Source of the DNA: Saccharopolyspora erythraea NRRL 2338 | Lineage (GTDB): Bacteria > Actinomycetota > Actinomycetes > Mycobacteriales > Pseudonocardiaceae | Reading direction: 5' to 3' | Length of the DNA: 64,000 nucleotides | Assembly (NCBI RefSeq): GCF_000062885.1 | Contig: NC_009142.1 | Span: forward strand, 7,863,584 to 7,927,583 | Shown: positions 35,201 through 42,888 of the stretch, piece by piece | Position numbering within the stretch: position 1 is the first letter of the stretch | Layout of the letters: each line of letters begins with the position of its first letter | The notes under the pieces: model-generated | Database searches by the model: none | What the model was told of the DNA's origin: nothing | Seen by the model: the letters and a program-made list of their open reading frames with translations, nothing else | Position numbers and translations under genes: made by a program

Positions 35201-35472
35201 TCGGGTTCAACGTCACGGGCACCGGTCAGTCCGGGAGCTCCGCGAGCGGCACGGTCATCAAGCACAGCCCGGCCAACGCCGAGGCGGCCAAGCTGCTCGC
35301 CAGCAGCGTCCCGGGCGCCCGGCTGGTCGAGGACGCCTCCGCCGGGTCGGTGCTGCGGCTGGAACTGGGCGCGGGCTTCGACGGCGCGGTGCACGCCCCG
35401 AGCACGGCGCCCGCGCAGGTGCCCGAGAACCTCGCGACCGTCAACGCGGGCACCGACGTGTGCGCGAAGTGA
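32215..35472 (+). CDS. LytR-CpsA-Psr (LCP) family protein with a long disordered N-terminus
   Basis: A 1085-aa LCP protein. Residues 1-600 are Pro/Gly/Arg-rich and disordered, including five copies of a 10-residue repeat (EPRGTGPHQA) at about 163-212 and an acidic stretch DDFDDDDEDDDNDE. One membrane helix is at 603-625. The LCP catalytic domain is at about 655-850 (NFLLIGSDTRAG, VVSFPRDLEV, YVRARHVQGD, TADYGRMQRQQ). A LytR_C domain is at about 960-1065. LCP enzymes attach polymers such as arabinogalactan to peptidoglycan outside the cell. GGGAGGG precedes the GTG. The cytoplasmic tail is far longer than usual. Confidence 0.93.
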   Translation: MPQDPRQGMNAHRRSRPEQDPGQEQPAENANGGRRRRALGDDGTGGTRVIDLLSKHGKAPGTGSHHRRQAEPPPNGERPSGGTAQPWQPPAGGRPQRGGPPGPNETGGRRRARPEPPESAHPPAGQPGPASGQQRPATPPAEPRRSRSHATEPPAAEPRSAEPRGTGPHQVEPRGTGPQQAEPRGTGPHQAEPRGTGPHQAEPRGTGPHQAEPRPSGDEPRPSGRRAVSQGTGRHVQPEPPEGQRPPQGPPGGAEPRAPQAPRRPGPPPGSERPAPPQTADPRSSSPDAWTPPRRPQAPGRGEPPAPGPDATRRPAEPPAGRRGRPAPPRPAGGPPPMGAAAGGAAGAAMGGAADASGAEATRITEALGGPASGPSAPPGPSGSSGPSAPPAGPQAPAGHGAPASGPAPGRAGGPPHAKAPGRPAPDPDLEATTQHAAVPAEPGPQGGDETVVARVPAAKPPERDASEDDGSGPDATVLARPVGGGSADKTSVVAALGTDAKSSDAKAKSEADVFDDFDDDDEDDDNDEVRAIDATLARFSAVHDQIAEEEAERRKKYAWLFGKRREPELGTDMPFDYVEGRDAGASRVEWKRQQRKRRTGLIVKALAVAAALTIFVTIGTMWGAKTWVDGKFREVASLDPNSGDIKDAAKQTGDQNFLLIGSDTRAGATADDGVGNTEDEPGARADTTMIAHIPADRSRVVVVSFPRDLEVAIPACERWDAATGRYTGVQAPAQEKAKLNQAYAVGGPKCTTKVIQQLSGLSITSFLGIDFQGFKSMVDAVHGVDICTQKPVVDDVIGTVLPNPGHYNLTGQQALSYVRARHVQGDVTADYGRMQRQQLFLSALLRKTMSSQVLLDPNKLSGFVNAVAANTFGENVGTDRLLELGQSMQGLDPSKVTFVTVPTTGYANDDGREELRAADNDALFRAIIEGVPVTPPASGGGTGGSTPSGGTGPMATAFTAHPLPAIQPSQVKVEVVNTTGSGGSAGTTGDRLREFGFNVTGTGQSGSSASGTVIKHSPANAEAAKLLASSVPGARLVEDASAGSVLRLELGAGFDGAVHAPSTAPAQVPENLATVNAGTDVCAK
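32701..32850 (+). repeat. 30-bp coding tandem repeat, five copies
   Basis: Five head-to-tail 30-bp units encode EPRGTGPHQA variants inside the LCP gene. Units at 32761-32790 and 32791-32820 are identical, which points to recent duplication by slippage or recombination. Confidence 0.9.
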
Positions 35473-35518
35473 CCTTGGGCACACTTCTGACCTGCGGCGA
35501 ACGGGTCGATCACGACCC

Positions 35519-35540
35519 GTTCACCCGCGGTTCACCACGG
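35519..35540 (+). promoter_or_regulatory. PHO box upstream of phoU
   Basis: Two adjacent 11-bp direct repeats, GTTCACCCGCG and GTTCACCACGG, match the actinobacterial PhoP binding consensus. The -10 TAGGCT (35568-35573) follows 27 nt later, and the ATG another 7 nt after that. Confidence 0.85.
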
Positions 35541-35580
35541 TGCGCCTTGTCCGATTCCTCCGAGAAGTAGGCTGGTGTGT

Positions 35581-36228
35581 ATGCGTGAGGTCTACCAGGA
35601 ACAACTCGGCAAGCTCGCCGACGAGCTCGCCTCGATGTCCACGATGGTCGGCACGGCGATGGAGCGGGCCACCAAGGCACTCCTGGAGACCGATCTCGGA
35701 CTCGCCGAGCAGGTGATCGAGGAGGACGTGCAGGTCGACGAGGCGCGTGCACGCGCCGAGGAGCACGCCTTCGGGCTGCTCGCCCTCCAGGCACCGGTCG
35801 CGGGCGACCTGAGGACGGTCATCTCCACCATCCACGCCGCCGAGGACCTGGAGCGGATGGGCGACCTGGCCCTGCACGTGGCCAAGACCGCGCGCCGCAG
35901 GCACCCCCACCCGGTGCTGGCCGACGACGTCCGGACCCACTTCGCCGAGATGGGGCGGATCGCCGTCAAGCTGGCCGGCCGGGTCCGCACCGTCATCCAG
36001 ACCCAGGACGTCGAGGCGGCGCGGGGGCTGGAGGAGGACGACGACGAGATGGACGACCTCCACCGCCACCTGTTCACCGTGATGATGAGCCCCGAGTGGT
36101 CGCACGGGGTCGCCGCCGCGGTGGACGTGACGCTGCTGGGCCGGTTCTACGAGCGCTTCGCCGACCACGCGGTGTCGGTGGCGCGCCGGGTCGTGTTCAC
36201 CGTGACCGGGCAGATGCCGACCAGCTGA
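35581..36228 (+). CDS. phoU: Phosphate signalling regulator PhoU
   Basis: A 215-aa protein with two PhoU three-helix repeats. Each carries the metal-binding motif: [17 protein letters not shown] near residue 85 and [14 protein letters not shown] near 185. PhoU links the Pst transporter to the PhoR kinase and keeps the Pho response off when phosphate is plentiful. Start: ATG 35581, seven nt behind the -10 TAGGCT, so leaderless. An upstream PHO box makes it a Pho regulon member. It is separated from the pst operon by about 4 kb, like phoY2 in mycobacteria. Confidence 0.95.
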   Translation: MREVYQEQLGKLADELASMSTMVGTAMERATKALLETDLGLAEQVIEEDVQVDEARARAEEHAFGLLALQAPVAGDLRTVISTIHAAEDLERMGDLALHVAKTARRRHPHPVLADDVRTHFAEMGRIAVKLAGRVRTVIQTQDVEAARGLEEDDDEMDDLHRHLFTVMMSPEWSHGVAAAVDVTLLGRFYERFADHAVSVARRVVFTVTGQMPTS

Positions 36229-36361
36229 GCCGTTTGCGCAGGTCGGACCGAGTTTCGAGATCGTCGTATTAATACTCGGTCTCATTGCTCGCTAGCTCGA
36301 TCGTCTTGTGCGATCCTCGATCGGGTGAGAGCAGCGATCCGGCCGCCACGTGAGGTGCGGC

Positions 36362-37210
36362 GTGCGTAAGAGCCCGACAGTGCACCGCAGGCGCCTCGGC
36401 GCCGATCTGCGCAAGATGCGCGAAGGCGCCGGGCGCACCCACCGCGAGGTCGCGGCCCACCTGGACTGCTCCCAGGGCAAGATCAGCCAGATCGAGCTGG
36501 GCAGGGTGCCGGTGCGCACCTCCGACGTGCGGCTGATGGCCGAGTTCTACGGGGCCACCGACGAGCAGGTGGCCGCGTTGGTCGACCTCGCGCAGGACTC
36601 CAAGCAGCGCGGCTGGTGGCAGGAGTACCCGACCACCGCGCAGCGCCCTGGTTTCGAGACGTACCTGGGTCTGGAGACCGCGGCGAAGGCGGTCAGCTGC
36701 TACGGCGCCGACCCGATCCCGGAGCTGCTGCACACGGCCGACTACGGCCGCGCGGTGTTGGGCCTGTCCGAGCCGCCCGCCGCCGAGCTGGACGAGCGGT
36801 TGACGGTCAGCCACACCCGGCAGCAGCGGCTGCTCGGGGACCAGCCGCTGGAGCTGTGGGCGGTGCTCGACGAGGCCGCGCTGCGGCGGGCGGTCGGCGG
36901 CCCGGCCGTGATGCGCCAGCAGCTCGAGCACCTGGTGCTGATGGGCTACCGGCGCAACGTGACGATCCAGGTTCTGCCCTTCGCCGCGGGCGGGCATCCG
37001 CTCATGGGCGACCGGATCTCGGTGTTCTCGTTCCCCGACGACGCCGACCCGCAGGTGGTGCACGTCGGCGACACGGCGAACTCGCGGTTCCTGGACAAGC
37101 CAGCCGACACCAGCGGCTACCTCGCGGCGTTCGAGCACGTGTGCAAGGCGGCGCTCAACCCGAAGGACTCCAGCGCCTTCATCTCCGCCATCGCCGACCA
37201 GTACACCTGA
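36362..37210 (+). CDS. XRE-type HTH regulator with DUF5753 domain
   Basis: A 282-aa protein with an N-terminal HTH (REVAAHLDCSQGKISQIELG at about 30-50) and a DUF5753 ligand-like domain (YLGLETAAKAVSCYGADPIP, LLHTADYGRA, VTIQVLPFAAGGHPLMGD). This is the Streptomyces WhiJ-like/Scr1 group. Such genes usually sit next to a small DUF397 gene; none is present here. The GTG at 36362 is preceded by GAGGTG; a GTG at 36350 is possible. A GTATTAATAC palindrome at 36266-36275 lies in its promoter region. Confidence 0.9.
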   Translation: MRKSPTVHRRRLGADLRKMREGAGRTHREVAAHLDCSQGKISQIELGRVPVRTSDVRLMAEFYGATDEQVAALVDLAQDSKQRGWWQEYPTTAQRPGFETYLGLETAAKAVSCYGADPIPELLHTADYGRAVLGLSEPPAAELDERLTVSHTRQQRLLGDQPLELWAVLDEAALRRAVGGPAVMRQQLEHLVLMGYRRNVTIQVLPFAAGGHPLMGDRISVFSFPDDADPQVVHVGDTANSRFLDKPADTSGYLAAFEHVCKAALNPKDSSAFISAIADQYT

Positions 37211-37299
37211 CGGCCGCGCAGCGCCAACCGGCCGATTCCGGTGCGCCGCGCTACCGTCGAGCGGCACGAATCGCCGTTGGTAGTCGGGGGTGGCGCTCG

Positions 37300-38226
37300 G
37301 TGTCGACGCTGGATGAGTTGCGGCAGCGGCTGCCGCCGTGGCATGACGAGACTTCGTCGCGCGCCGTGGACGCGGCCGTCGGCCTGGCCCGGTCGCACGG
37401 GCTGCGTGTCGAGGAGCCGACCGTGCTCGCCGACGTGGTCTCGGTGGTGGTCCACCTGCGGCCGGCGCCCGTGGTGGCGAGGATCCCGACCCACCTGACC
37501 GAGCTGCGGCAACCGATCGCGGACTGGCTCCGCCGCGAGATCGACGTGACGACGTTCCTGGCCGGTCAGGGCGCACCCGTCATCACACCCAGCGGCGAGC
37601 TGCCCCCGGGGCCGCACGAGCACGACGGGTTCACCATCAGCTTCTGGTCGTACGTGGAGCCCGACCCCGACCGCACCGCGAGCACCGACGACTACGCGGC
37701 GATGCTGGTCGACCTGCACAGCGTCCTGCGCGAATACCCGGGGAACCTGCCGCTGCTCGCCCCGGTGGCGAACGAGGTCCCGCTCGGCCTCGCCGCGCTG
37801 GACCGCGCCAGGGGCGTGCTGACCGACTCGGAGATCGACCAGCTCCGGTCGGCGGCCGACCGCCTCCGGCCCTGGTGGGAGGCGCCGAGCGGCGACCTCC
37901 AGCCGCTGCACGGCGACGTTCACACCGAGACCCTCATCCACGGCCGCGACGGCCTGGTGTGGTGCGACTTCGAGGACGCCTGCCTCGGCCCCCGGGAGTG
38001 GGACCTCTCGATGCTGTTCTGGTCCGACCCCGAGGCCGTCGCCCGCCACCACAACCCCGACCCCGACCGGATGCGGGCCCTTTCAGAGCTCCGCGCTCTG
38101 CACCTGGCGTTGTCCGTGGTGGCCTTCCACACCAGCGTTCCCCACGTCGACGGGTGGGAAGAGGGCGTGCGCGTCTTCCTGTCCACGCTCGGCACCGATG
38201 CCGGCAGCGTGCCGGCCTCGGGCTGA
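37300..38226 (+). CDS. Aminoglycoside phosphotransferase-like kinase
   Basis: A 308-aa APH/choline-kinase-fold protein. The catalytic loop is LHGDVHTETL, with the catalytic Asp, and the metal-binding DFED lies in WCDFEDACLGPREWDLSML. The Asn usually found at the end of the HGDxHxxN loop is Thr here. The N-lobe Lys region (VVARIP) is weak. It may phosphorylate a small molecule; a resistance role cannot be claimed. The GTG at 37300 lacks a strong ribosome-binding site. Confidence 0.82.
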   Translation: MSTLDELRQRLPPWHDETSSRAVDAAVGLARSHGLRVEEPTVLADVVSVVVHLRPAPVVARIPTHLTELRQPIADWLRREIDVTTFLAGQGAPVITPSGELPPGPHEHDGFTISFWSYVEPDPDRTASTDDYAAMLVDLHSVLREYPGNLPLLAPVANEVPLGLAALDRARGVLTDSEIDQLRSAADRLRPWWEAPSGDLQPLHGDVHTETLIHGRDGLVWCDFEDACLGPREWDLSMLFWSDPEAVARHHNPDPDRMRALSELRALHLALSVVAFHTSVPHVDGWEEGVRVFLSTLGTDAGSVPASG

Positions 38227-38250
38227 ACGCTCGGGTAGGGGCGCCGCCCG

Positions 38251-39066
38251 CTACGAGTCGCGCAGGGCCTCGGCCGTCGCGGGGTCGGCGGGGAGGAACG
38301 ACTCGATCGCCAGCTCCGCGAGGGTGACGTCGAGCGGGGTGCCGAAGACTGCGGTCATGCTGATGAACGCCAGGTCGCGGCCTTCGTGGCGGTAGCGCAG
38401 GGGGACCGCGACCTCCCCGGCGGCCGGACGTTCGACGTCGGGTTCCGGCTGGTCGCACGGGTATCCGCGCAACTCCTGGTGCAGCAGCTCGAGCCCGGGG
38501 TCCGCAGTCGCGTCCGCCTGCCTGCGCAGGCGGCCGAGGACGTGGGCGCGCCACTCGCCGAGGTTGGCGATGCGCGGGGCGATTCCCCGCGGGTGCAGGC
38601 TGAGCCTGAGGACGTTGACCGGCGGGACCAGTAGATCCTCGTCCGCACCCGCCAGGAACATCCCCACGGCGGCGTTGGCGTCGACGAGGTTCCAACCGCG
38701 GTCGACGACCAGCGCGGGGTAGGGCTCGTACGCGGTGAGCACCTGCCGCAGCGCGGCGCGCACCTCGCTCATCTCCGACGTGTCGAGGTCGCCGACGGGG
38801 TAGACCGGCGCGTGCCCCGCGGCGAGCAGCAGACCATTGCGTTCCCGCAGCGGCACCTCCAGGTGCTCGCAGAGCCGAAGCACCATGTCGCTGGTCGGCC
38901 GCGACCGCCCGGTTTCCACGAAACTCAGGTGTCTGGTGGAGATCTCCGCCTCGATGGAGAGCGCGAGCTGGCTGAGCCTCCGCCGCTCCCGCCACTCACG
39001 CAGCAGCTCTCCCACCGCCCGCTTCGTAGTTGTCGCCACACCCGGAAATCTAGTCGCCAGGGCCAT
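38251..39066 (-). CDS. HTH regulator with MmyB-like domain
   Basis: A 271-aa regulator. The XRE HTH is at about residues 18-70 (ELLREWRERRRLSQLALSIE, AEISTRHLSFVETGRSRPTS). The MmyB ligand-binding domain follows (YPALVVDRGWNLVDANAAVG, MFLAGADEDLL). It belongs to a group that sits divergently from small SnoaL-like or oxidoreductase genes. The ATG at 39066 lies inside a dyad (39065-39081), so autoregulation is likely. Upstream extension in frame is not protein-like. Confidence 0.9.
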   Translation of the reverse strand: MALATRFPGVATTTKRAVGELLREWRERRRLSQLALSIEAEISTRHLSFVETGRSRPTSDMVLRLCEHLEVPLRERNGLLLAAGHAPVYPVGDLDTSEMSEVRAALRQVLTAYEPYPALVVDRGWNLVDANAAVGMFLAGADEDLLVPPVNVLRLSLHPRGIAPRIANLGEWRAHVLGRLRRQADATADPGLELLHQELRGYPCDQPEPDVERPAAGEVAVPLRYRHEGRDLAFISMTAVFGTPLDVTLAELAIESFLPADPATAEALRDS

Positions 39067-39081
39067 TACCCCGGAGGTAAT
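39065..39081. promoter_or_regulatory. Operator overlapping the regulator start
   Basis: ATTACC, spacer CCGGA, GGTAAT: a perfect 6-bp dyad that overlaps the start codon of the MmyB-type regulator and lies 79 bp from the SnoaL-like start. It probably serves both genes. Confidence 0.6.
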
Positions 39082-39159
39082 CGACGCGACGACCTCTGCT
39101 CCCCAGGATTGATCCCAACGACGGGCCACCGGGGCCCGCACCCTCCGAAGGGAAGCACC

Positions 39160-39525
39160 ATGAGCGACTTCGACGACGTCATCGGCCGCTACATCGCGAG
39201 CTGGAACGAGCGCGACCCGCAGCGCAGGCGAACCGCCATCGAGCAGATCTGGACCGAGGACGCCACCTACACCGACCCGCCCGTCGACGTGGCGGGCAGG
39301 GACGCCATCGACGGGATGATCGCGGCCGTGCAGGGGCAGTTCCCCGACTTCAGCTTCCGCCTCGGAGGGCCCGTCGACGCCCACCACCACATCGGCCGCT
39401 TCACCTGGGAACTCGGCCCGGAGGGCGGCGAAGCGGTCGTGGTCGGCTTCGACGTGGCAGTCCTCGACGACACCGGACGCATCAAGTCCGTACTCGGCTT
39501 CCTGGACAAGATCCCGGCAGCCTGA
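39160..39525 (+). CDS. SnoaL/NTF2-like protein
   Basis: A 121-aa NTF2-fold protein. It has the usual start FDDVIGRYIASWNERDPQRR, then IWTEDATYTDPPVDVAGRDA, and the barrel end VLGFLDKIPAA. The His cluster DAHHHIGRF may line the pocket. It probably binds or isomerises a small molecule; the substrate is unknown. GAAGGGAAG precedes the ATG. It is divergent from its presumed regulator. Confidence 0.88.
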   Translation: MSDFDDVIGRYIASWNERDPQRRRTAIEQIWTEDATYTDPPVDVAGRDAIDGMIAAVQGQFPDFSFRLGGPVDAHHHIGRFTWELGPEGGEAVVVGFDVAVLDDTGRIKSVLGFLDKIPAA

Positions 39526-39563
39526 GCCACTCCCACAGCTCCGCCCCCAACAGGGCGGTGCCC

Positions 39564-39702
39564 GGTTCTCATCCCGTCGACCTGGCGCCAGCCCGATCAG
39601 ACCGGGTCAAGGGGCCCTCCGCTCCCCACCGCAGGATTTCTCGAAAACCGGCCCCCTTGACGCGGTCTGATAGCCCTCGTGGAGGTCGACGGGATGAGAA
39701 CC
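39564..39702. repeat. Nested long inverted repeat (139 bp)
   Basis: Outer arms 39564-39583 and 39683-39702 are perfect 20-bp complements. Inner arms 39596-39616 and 39650-39671 are complementary over about 21 of 22 positions. The loop between the inner arms is 33 nt. The whole can form one long interrupted hairpin or cruciform. It lies between the SnoaL-like gene and the pst terminators. It has no ORF and no transposase nearby; it may be a miniature mobile element or a structured RNA. Confidence 0.85.
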
Positions 39703-39826
39703 GCCGACCGCTAACCGCAGCATCCCCCGAAAACCCACTCATCCCGGAGACCTGCCGGGGGCTGGGGGCGGCGAGCGCCCCAGAAACCCCAAACCCACCG
39801 CAAGCCGCAAGGCCAGGGTGCGTGGC

Positions 39827-39900
39827 TCGAAAGCCGGCGCGGCCCCGCGCTGAAAGCGACCCGCCAGCCCCACTGGATGCGTCGAAAACCGGCGCGGCCC
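39827..39900 (+). repeat. 19-bp direct repeat pair
   Basis: TCGAAAGCCGGCGCGGCCC (39827-39845) and the same sequence with one A for G (39882-39900) are 55 bp apart. A shorter relative (TCGAAAACCGGCCCC) lies at 39641, within the loop of the nested inverted repeat. Confidence 0.7.
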
Positions 39901-39919
39901 TGCTCGGAAAGACGAAAAC

Positions 39920-40016
39920 GGGGTTGGGACCGCTCGGTCCCAACCCCGTCGAGCTCATCCAGCCTTCGGCTGGATGGCGCTACCGCGCCGTTTTAAAGCA
40001 CCATCTGGTGCTTTAA
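39920..40016. terminator. Array of four hairpins downstream of pstB
   Basis: Four consecutive stems: 39920-39947 (12 bp, 4-nt loop), 39957-39975 (8 bp, 3-nt loop), 39976-39989 (5 bp, 4-nt loop, then TTTT), and 39993-40016 (11 bp, 2-nt loop, overlapping the pstB stop). They should end pst transcription and shield it from the opposite direction. Confidence 0.8.
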
Positions 40017-40789
40017 CCGAACCGACCCGAGATGTAGTCCTCGGTCGCCTTCTGGTTCGGGTTGGAGAAGATCTTGCCGGTTTCGTCGATCTCCACCAGT
40101 TCGCCGGGCTGGCCGACGGCACGCAGGTTGAAGAAGGCCGTCTGGTCGCTGACGCGGGCGGCCTGCTGCATGTTGTGGGTGACGATGACGATCGTGTACT
40201 CCTGCTTGAGCTCGGCGATCAGATCCTCGATCGCGAGCGTCGAGATCGGGTCGAGCGCCGAGCAGGGCTCGTCCATCAGCAGCACGTCCGGCTTGACCGC
40301 GATGGCCCGCGCGATGCAGAGCCGCTGCTGCTGACCGCCGGAGAGGCCGCCGCCCGGCTTGGCGAGCCGGTCCTTGACCTCTTCCCACAGGTTCGCGCCG
40401 CGCAGGGCGCGCTCGGTGACCTCGTCGAGGTGCTTCTTGTTCTTCTCACCCGACAGCTTCAGCCCGGCCACGACGTTGTCCCTGATCGACATCGTCGGGA
40501 ACGGGTTCGCCCGCTGGAACACCATGCCGATCGTCCGGCGCACCTGCACCGGGTCGACCTTGCCGTCGTAGATGTCCTCGCCGTCGAGGAGGACCTTGCC
40601 GTCGACGCGCGCGCCGGGGATGACCTCGTGCATCCGGTTCAGCGAGCGCAGCACCGTGGACTTGCCGCAACCCGACGGGCCGATGAACGCGGTGACGCTG
40701 CGGGCGGGCACCTGCAACGTCACGTCCTGCACGGCGTGGAACTTGCCGTAGAACAGGTTCAGGTCCTTGATGTCGAGACGCTTGGCCAT
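40013..40789 (-). CDS. pstB: Phosphate ABC transporter ATPase PstB
   Basis: A 258-aa ATP-binding subunit of the high-affinity phosphate transporter. Walker A is GPSGCGKST near residue 37-45, the signature LSGGQQQR near 149-156, Walker B VLLMDEP near 168-174, and the switch His in VIVTHNM. It follows pstA after 15 nt in the pstSCAB operon and energises phosphate uptake at the inner face of the membrane. Length is normal. Confidence 0.98.
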   Translation of the reverse strand: MAKRLDIKDLNLFYGKFHAVQDVTLQVPARSVTAFIGPSGCGKSTVLRSLNRMHEVIPGARVDGKVLLDGEDIYDGKVDPVQVRRTIGMVFQRANPFPTMSIRDNVVAGLKLSGEKNKKHLDEVTERALRGANLWEEVKDRLAKPGGGLSGGQQQRLCIARAIAVKPDVLLMDEPCSALDPISTLAIEDLIAELKQEYTIVIVTHNMQQAARVSDQTAFFNLRAVGQPGELVEIDETGKIFSNPNQKATEDYISGRFG

Positions 40790-40804
40790 GAGTTGGATAC
40801 CGCC

Positions 40805-41719
40805 CTACTTGGTCTTGACCGCGACCATCTTGGACAACAGCGTCGCCAAGAGGTTGATGAGCATGATGACGACGACGAGCGTCAGCGCGGCGCCCCACAT
40901 CCGCGCGTCACCGGCAGCCGTGCCGGTGCTGCGCTCCATGAAGATGGTCAGCGGCAGCGACGCCATCTCGCCCTGGAACAGGTTGAAGTTGATGGAGCTG
41001 GCGTAGCCCACCAGGATCAGCAGCGGCGCCGTCTCGCCCAGCACCCTGGCGAGGCCGAGCATGACACCGGTGAGGATGCCCGACAGGGCCGTGGGCAGCA
41101 CGATCCGCAGGATCGTCTTCCACTTCGGCACGCCCAGCGCGTAGGACGCCTCGCGCAGCTCGTCCGGCACGATCAGCAGCATCGTCTCGGTGACGCGCAC
41201 GACGACCGGGAGCATCAGCAGCAGCAGCGCCAGCGCCACCGCGAAGCCGCTGCGGGTGAAGCCGAACGTGGTGATCCACAGCGCGTAGATGAACAGGCCG
41301 GCCACGATCGAGGGCAGGCCGCTGAGGATGTCGACCATGAACGTCGCGACCCTGGCCAGGCGCGACTCCCGGCCGTACTCGATCAGGTAGATGCCGACCA
41401 TCACGCCCAGCGGCACCGCGATGATCGCGGTGACCAGTCCCTGGAGCAGGGTGCCGATCAGCGCGTGGTAGATGCCGCCGCCGAAGTCGTTGGGCAGCAG
41501 GCCGTAGAACGAGTGCGACCACCAGGTGCTGCTCAGCAGCGGGGTCAGCCCCCGCTGCAGCAGCGTGAACAGCACCCAGAGCAGGGGGATGACGGCCAGC
41601 ACGAACGCGGCGGCGAACAGCGTGGTCGCCAGGTTGTTCTTCAGCTTCCGGCCGAGGCTGAGGTGCTGGAACGCCGGGGGCGTCGCCAGCCGGTCCACGT
41701 CGGCGGTGTCGGTCCTCAT
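40805..41719 (-). CDS. pstA: Phosphate ABC transporter permease PstA
   Basis: A 304-aa permease with six membrane helices. The ATPase-contact loop is in SYALGVPKWKTILRIVLPTA. It overlaps the pstC stop by 4 nt (ATGA), so the two permeases are translationally coupled. Together with PstC it forms the phosphate channel. Hydrophobic segments and length match the family. Confidence 0.97.
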   Translation of the reverse strand: MRTDTADVDRLATPPAFQHLSLGRKLKNNLATTLFAAAFVLAVIPLLWVLFTLLQRGLTPLLSSTWWSHSFYGLLPNDFGGGIYHALIGTLLQGLVTAIIAVPLGVMVGIYLIEYGRESRLARVATFMVDILSGLPSIVAGLFIYALWITTFGFTRSGFAVALALLLLMLPVVVRVTETMLLIVPDELREASYALGVPKWKTILRIVLPTALSGILTGVMLGLARVLGETAPLLILVGYASSINFNLFQGEMASLPLTIFMERSTGTAAGDARMWGAALTLVVVIMLINLLATLLSKMVAVKTK

Positions 41720-42804
41720 TCTTTCCCCTTACCGCTGGCGCTCTCGATCCACCTGGCCAGCGCGTTCACCGCGAACGTGATGATGAACAGCACCAGACCG
41801 GCCGAGATGTAGGCACCGACCTGCATGTTGTTGTTGAACTCGCCGGAACCCAGCGCGATCTTCGACGCGAAGGTCGCGCCGGCGTCGAAGATGCTGTAGC
41901 GCGGCGCGTCGAAGGTGGCGCTGAGGATGATCGTCAGCGCCATCGTCTCGCCGAGCGCGCGGCCGAGTCCCAGCATCGAGCCGCCGATGAAGCCGTTGCG
42001 GCCGAACGGCCACACCGTGGTGCGCACGACCTCCCACCGGGTCGCGCCCAGCGCCAGCGCGCCCTCGATGTGCGAGGTGGGCGTGCGCTGGAAGACCTCC
42101 CGGCTGACACCGGTGATCGTCGGGATGATCATCACGGCGAGCACGACGCCGGCGGTGAAGACGTTGCCGCCGCTGATCAGCGTGTCGGAGTTGCCGTCGG
42201 CGAACAGCGGGATGAACCCGAGGTCGGTGTTCAGCCAGAGCGCGATCGGCTTGAGCACCGGCGCCAGCACCAGGAAGCCCCACAGGCCGTAGATCACCGA
42301 CGGGACCGCGGCCAGCAGGTCGACGATGTAGGCGAACGGGCGGGCGAGGCTGCGCGGCGCGTACTGGGTGAGGAACAGCGCGATCCCGCAGGAGATCGGC
42401 ATCGCCAGGACCAGCGCGACCAGCGAGCTGGCCACCGTGATCCAGGCCAGGTACAGCACGCCGAAGTGCAGGTTGCTCGGGTTCCGGGTGTCCCAGACGC
42501 CGCTGAACAGGAAGCTCTCGTTGTTGACCTGCAGCGAGGGCACCGCGCGGATCAGCAGGAAGATTCCGATCGCCGCGATGAGCACCACGACGAACGCGCC
42601 GGATCCGGTCGCGATCGACGAGAACACGCGGTCGCCGATGCGGACGACCTTCTTGCCCGGCGAGGTGCCGGGCGCGTCCGCTGTGGTCTCTGGAGCGGAA
42701 ATGGTGGCCTCCGGTCCGGGGCTGGGCGCCGAAACGCCCCGCGGGGCACCGGCGTCCTCACCGGTGCCCGCAGGGCGTGTATCGGCTCTCGTGGAGTCGG
42801 TCAC
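41716..42804 (-). CDS. pstC: Phosphate ABC transporter permease PstC
   Basis: A 362-aa permease with six membrane helices after a 50-residue Pro/Ala-rich cytoplasmic start that is longer than in enteric PstC. The loop EGALALGATRWEVVRTTVWP is the ATPase-contact motif. It follows pstS by 84 nt and overlaps pstA by 4 nt. It forms half of the membrane channel for phosphate. Confidence 0.97.
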   Translation of the reverse strand: MTDSTRADTRPAGTGEDAGAPRGVSAPSPGPEATISAPETTADAPGTSPGKKVVRIGDRVFSSIATGSGAFVVVLIAAIGIFLLIRAVPSLQVNNESFLFSGVWDTRNPSNLHFGVLYLAWITVASSLVALVLAMPISCGIALFLTQYAPRSLARPFAYIVDLLAAVPSVIYGLWGFLVLAPVLKPIALWLNTDLGFIPLFADGNSDTLISGGNVFTAGVVLAVMIIPTITGVSREVFQRTPTSHIEGALALGATRWEVVRTTVWPFGRNGFIGGSMLGLGRALGETMALTIILSATFDAPRYSIFDAGATFASKIALGSGEFNNNMQVGAYISAGLVLFIITFAVNALARWIESASGKGKE

Positions 42805-42888
42805 TGCTTGTTGCAGCCTCTCACTTCTCGGACCGGCGGATCCGGGGGGCAGCGGTGGCTGCTCCGGACGGACCCGCCGGCTCCCTCA

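Noticed and set aside
37300-38226. Calling the APH-fold protein an antibiotic resistance gene
   Set aside because: The fold covers many kinases, and the loop lacks the usual Asn. There is no evidence of substrate.
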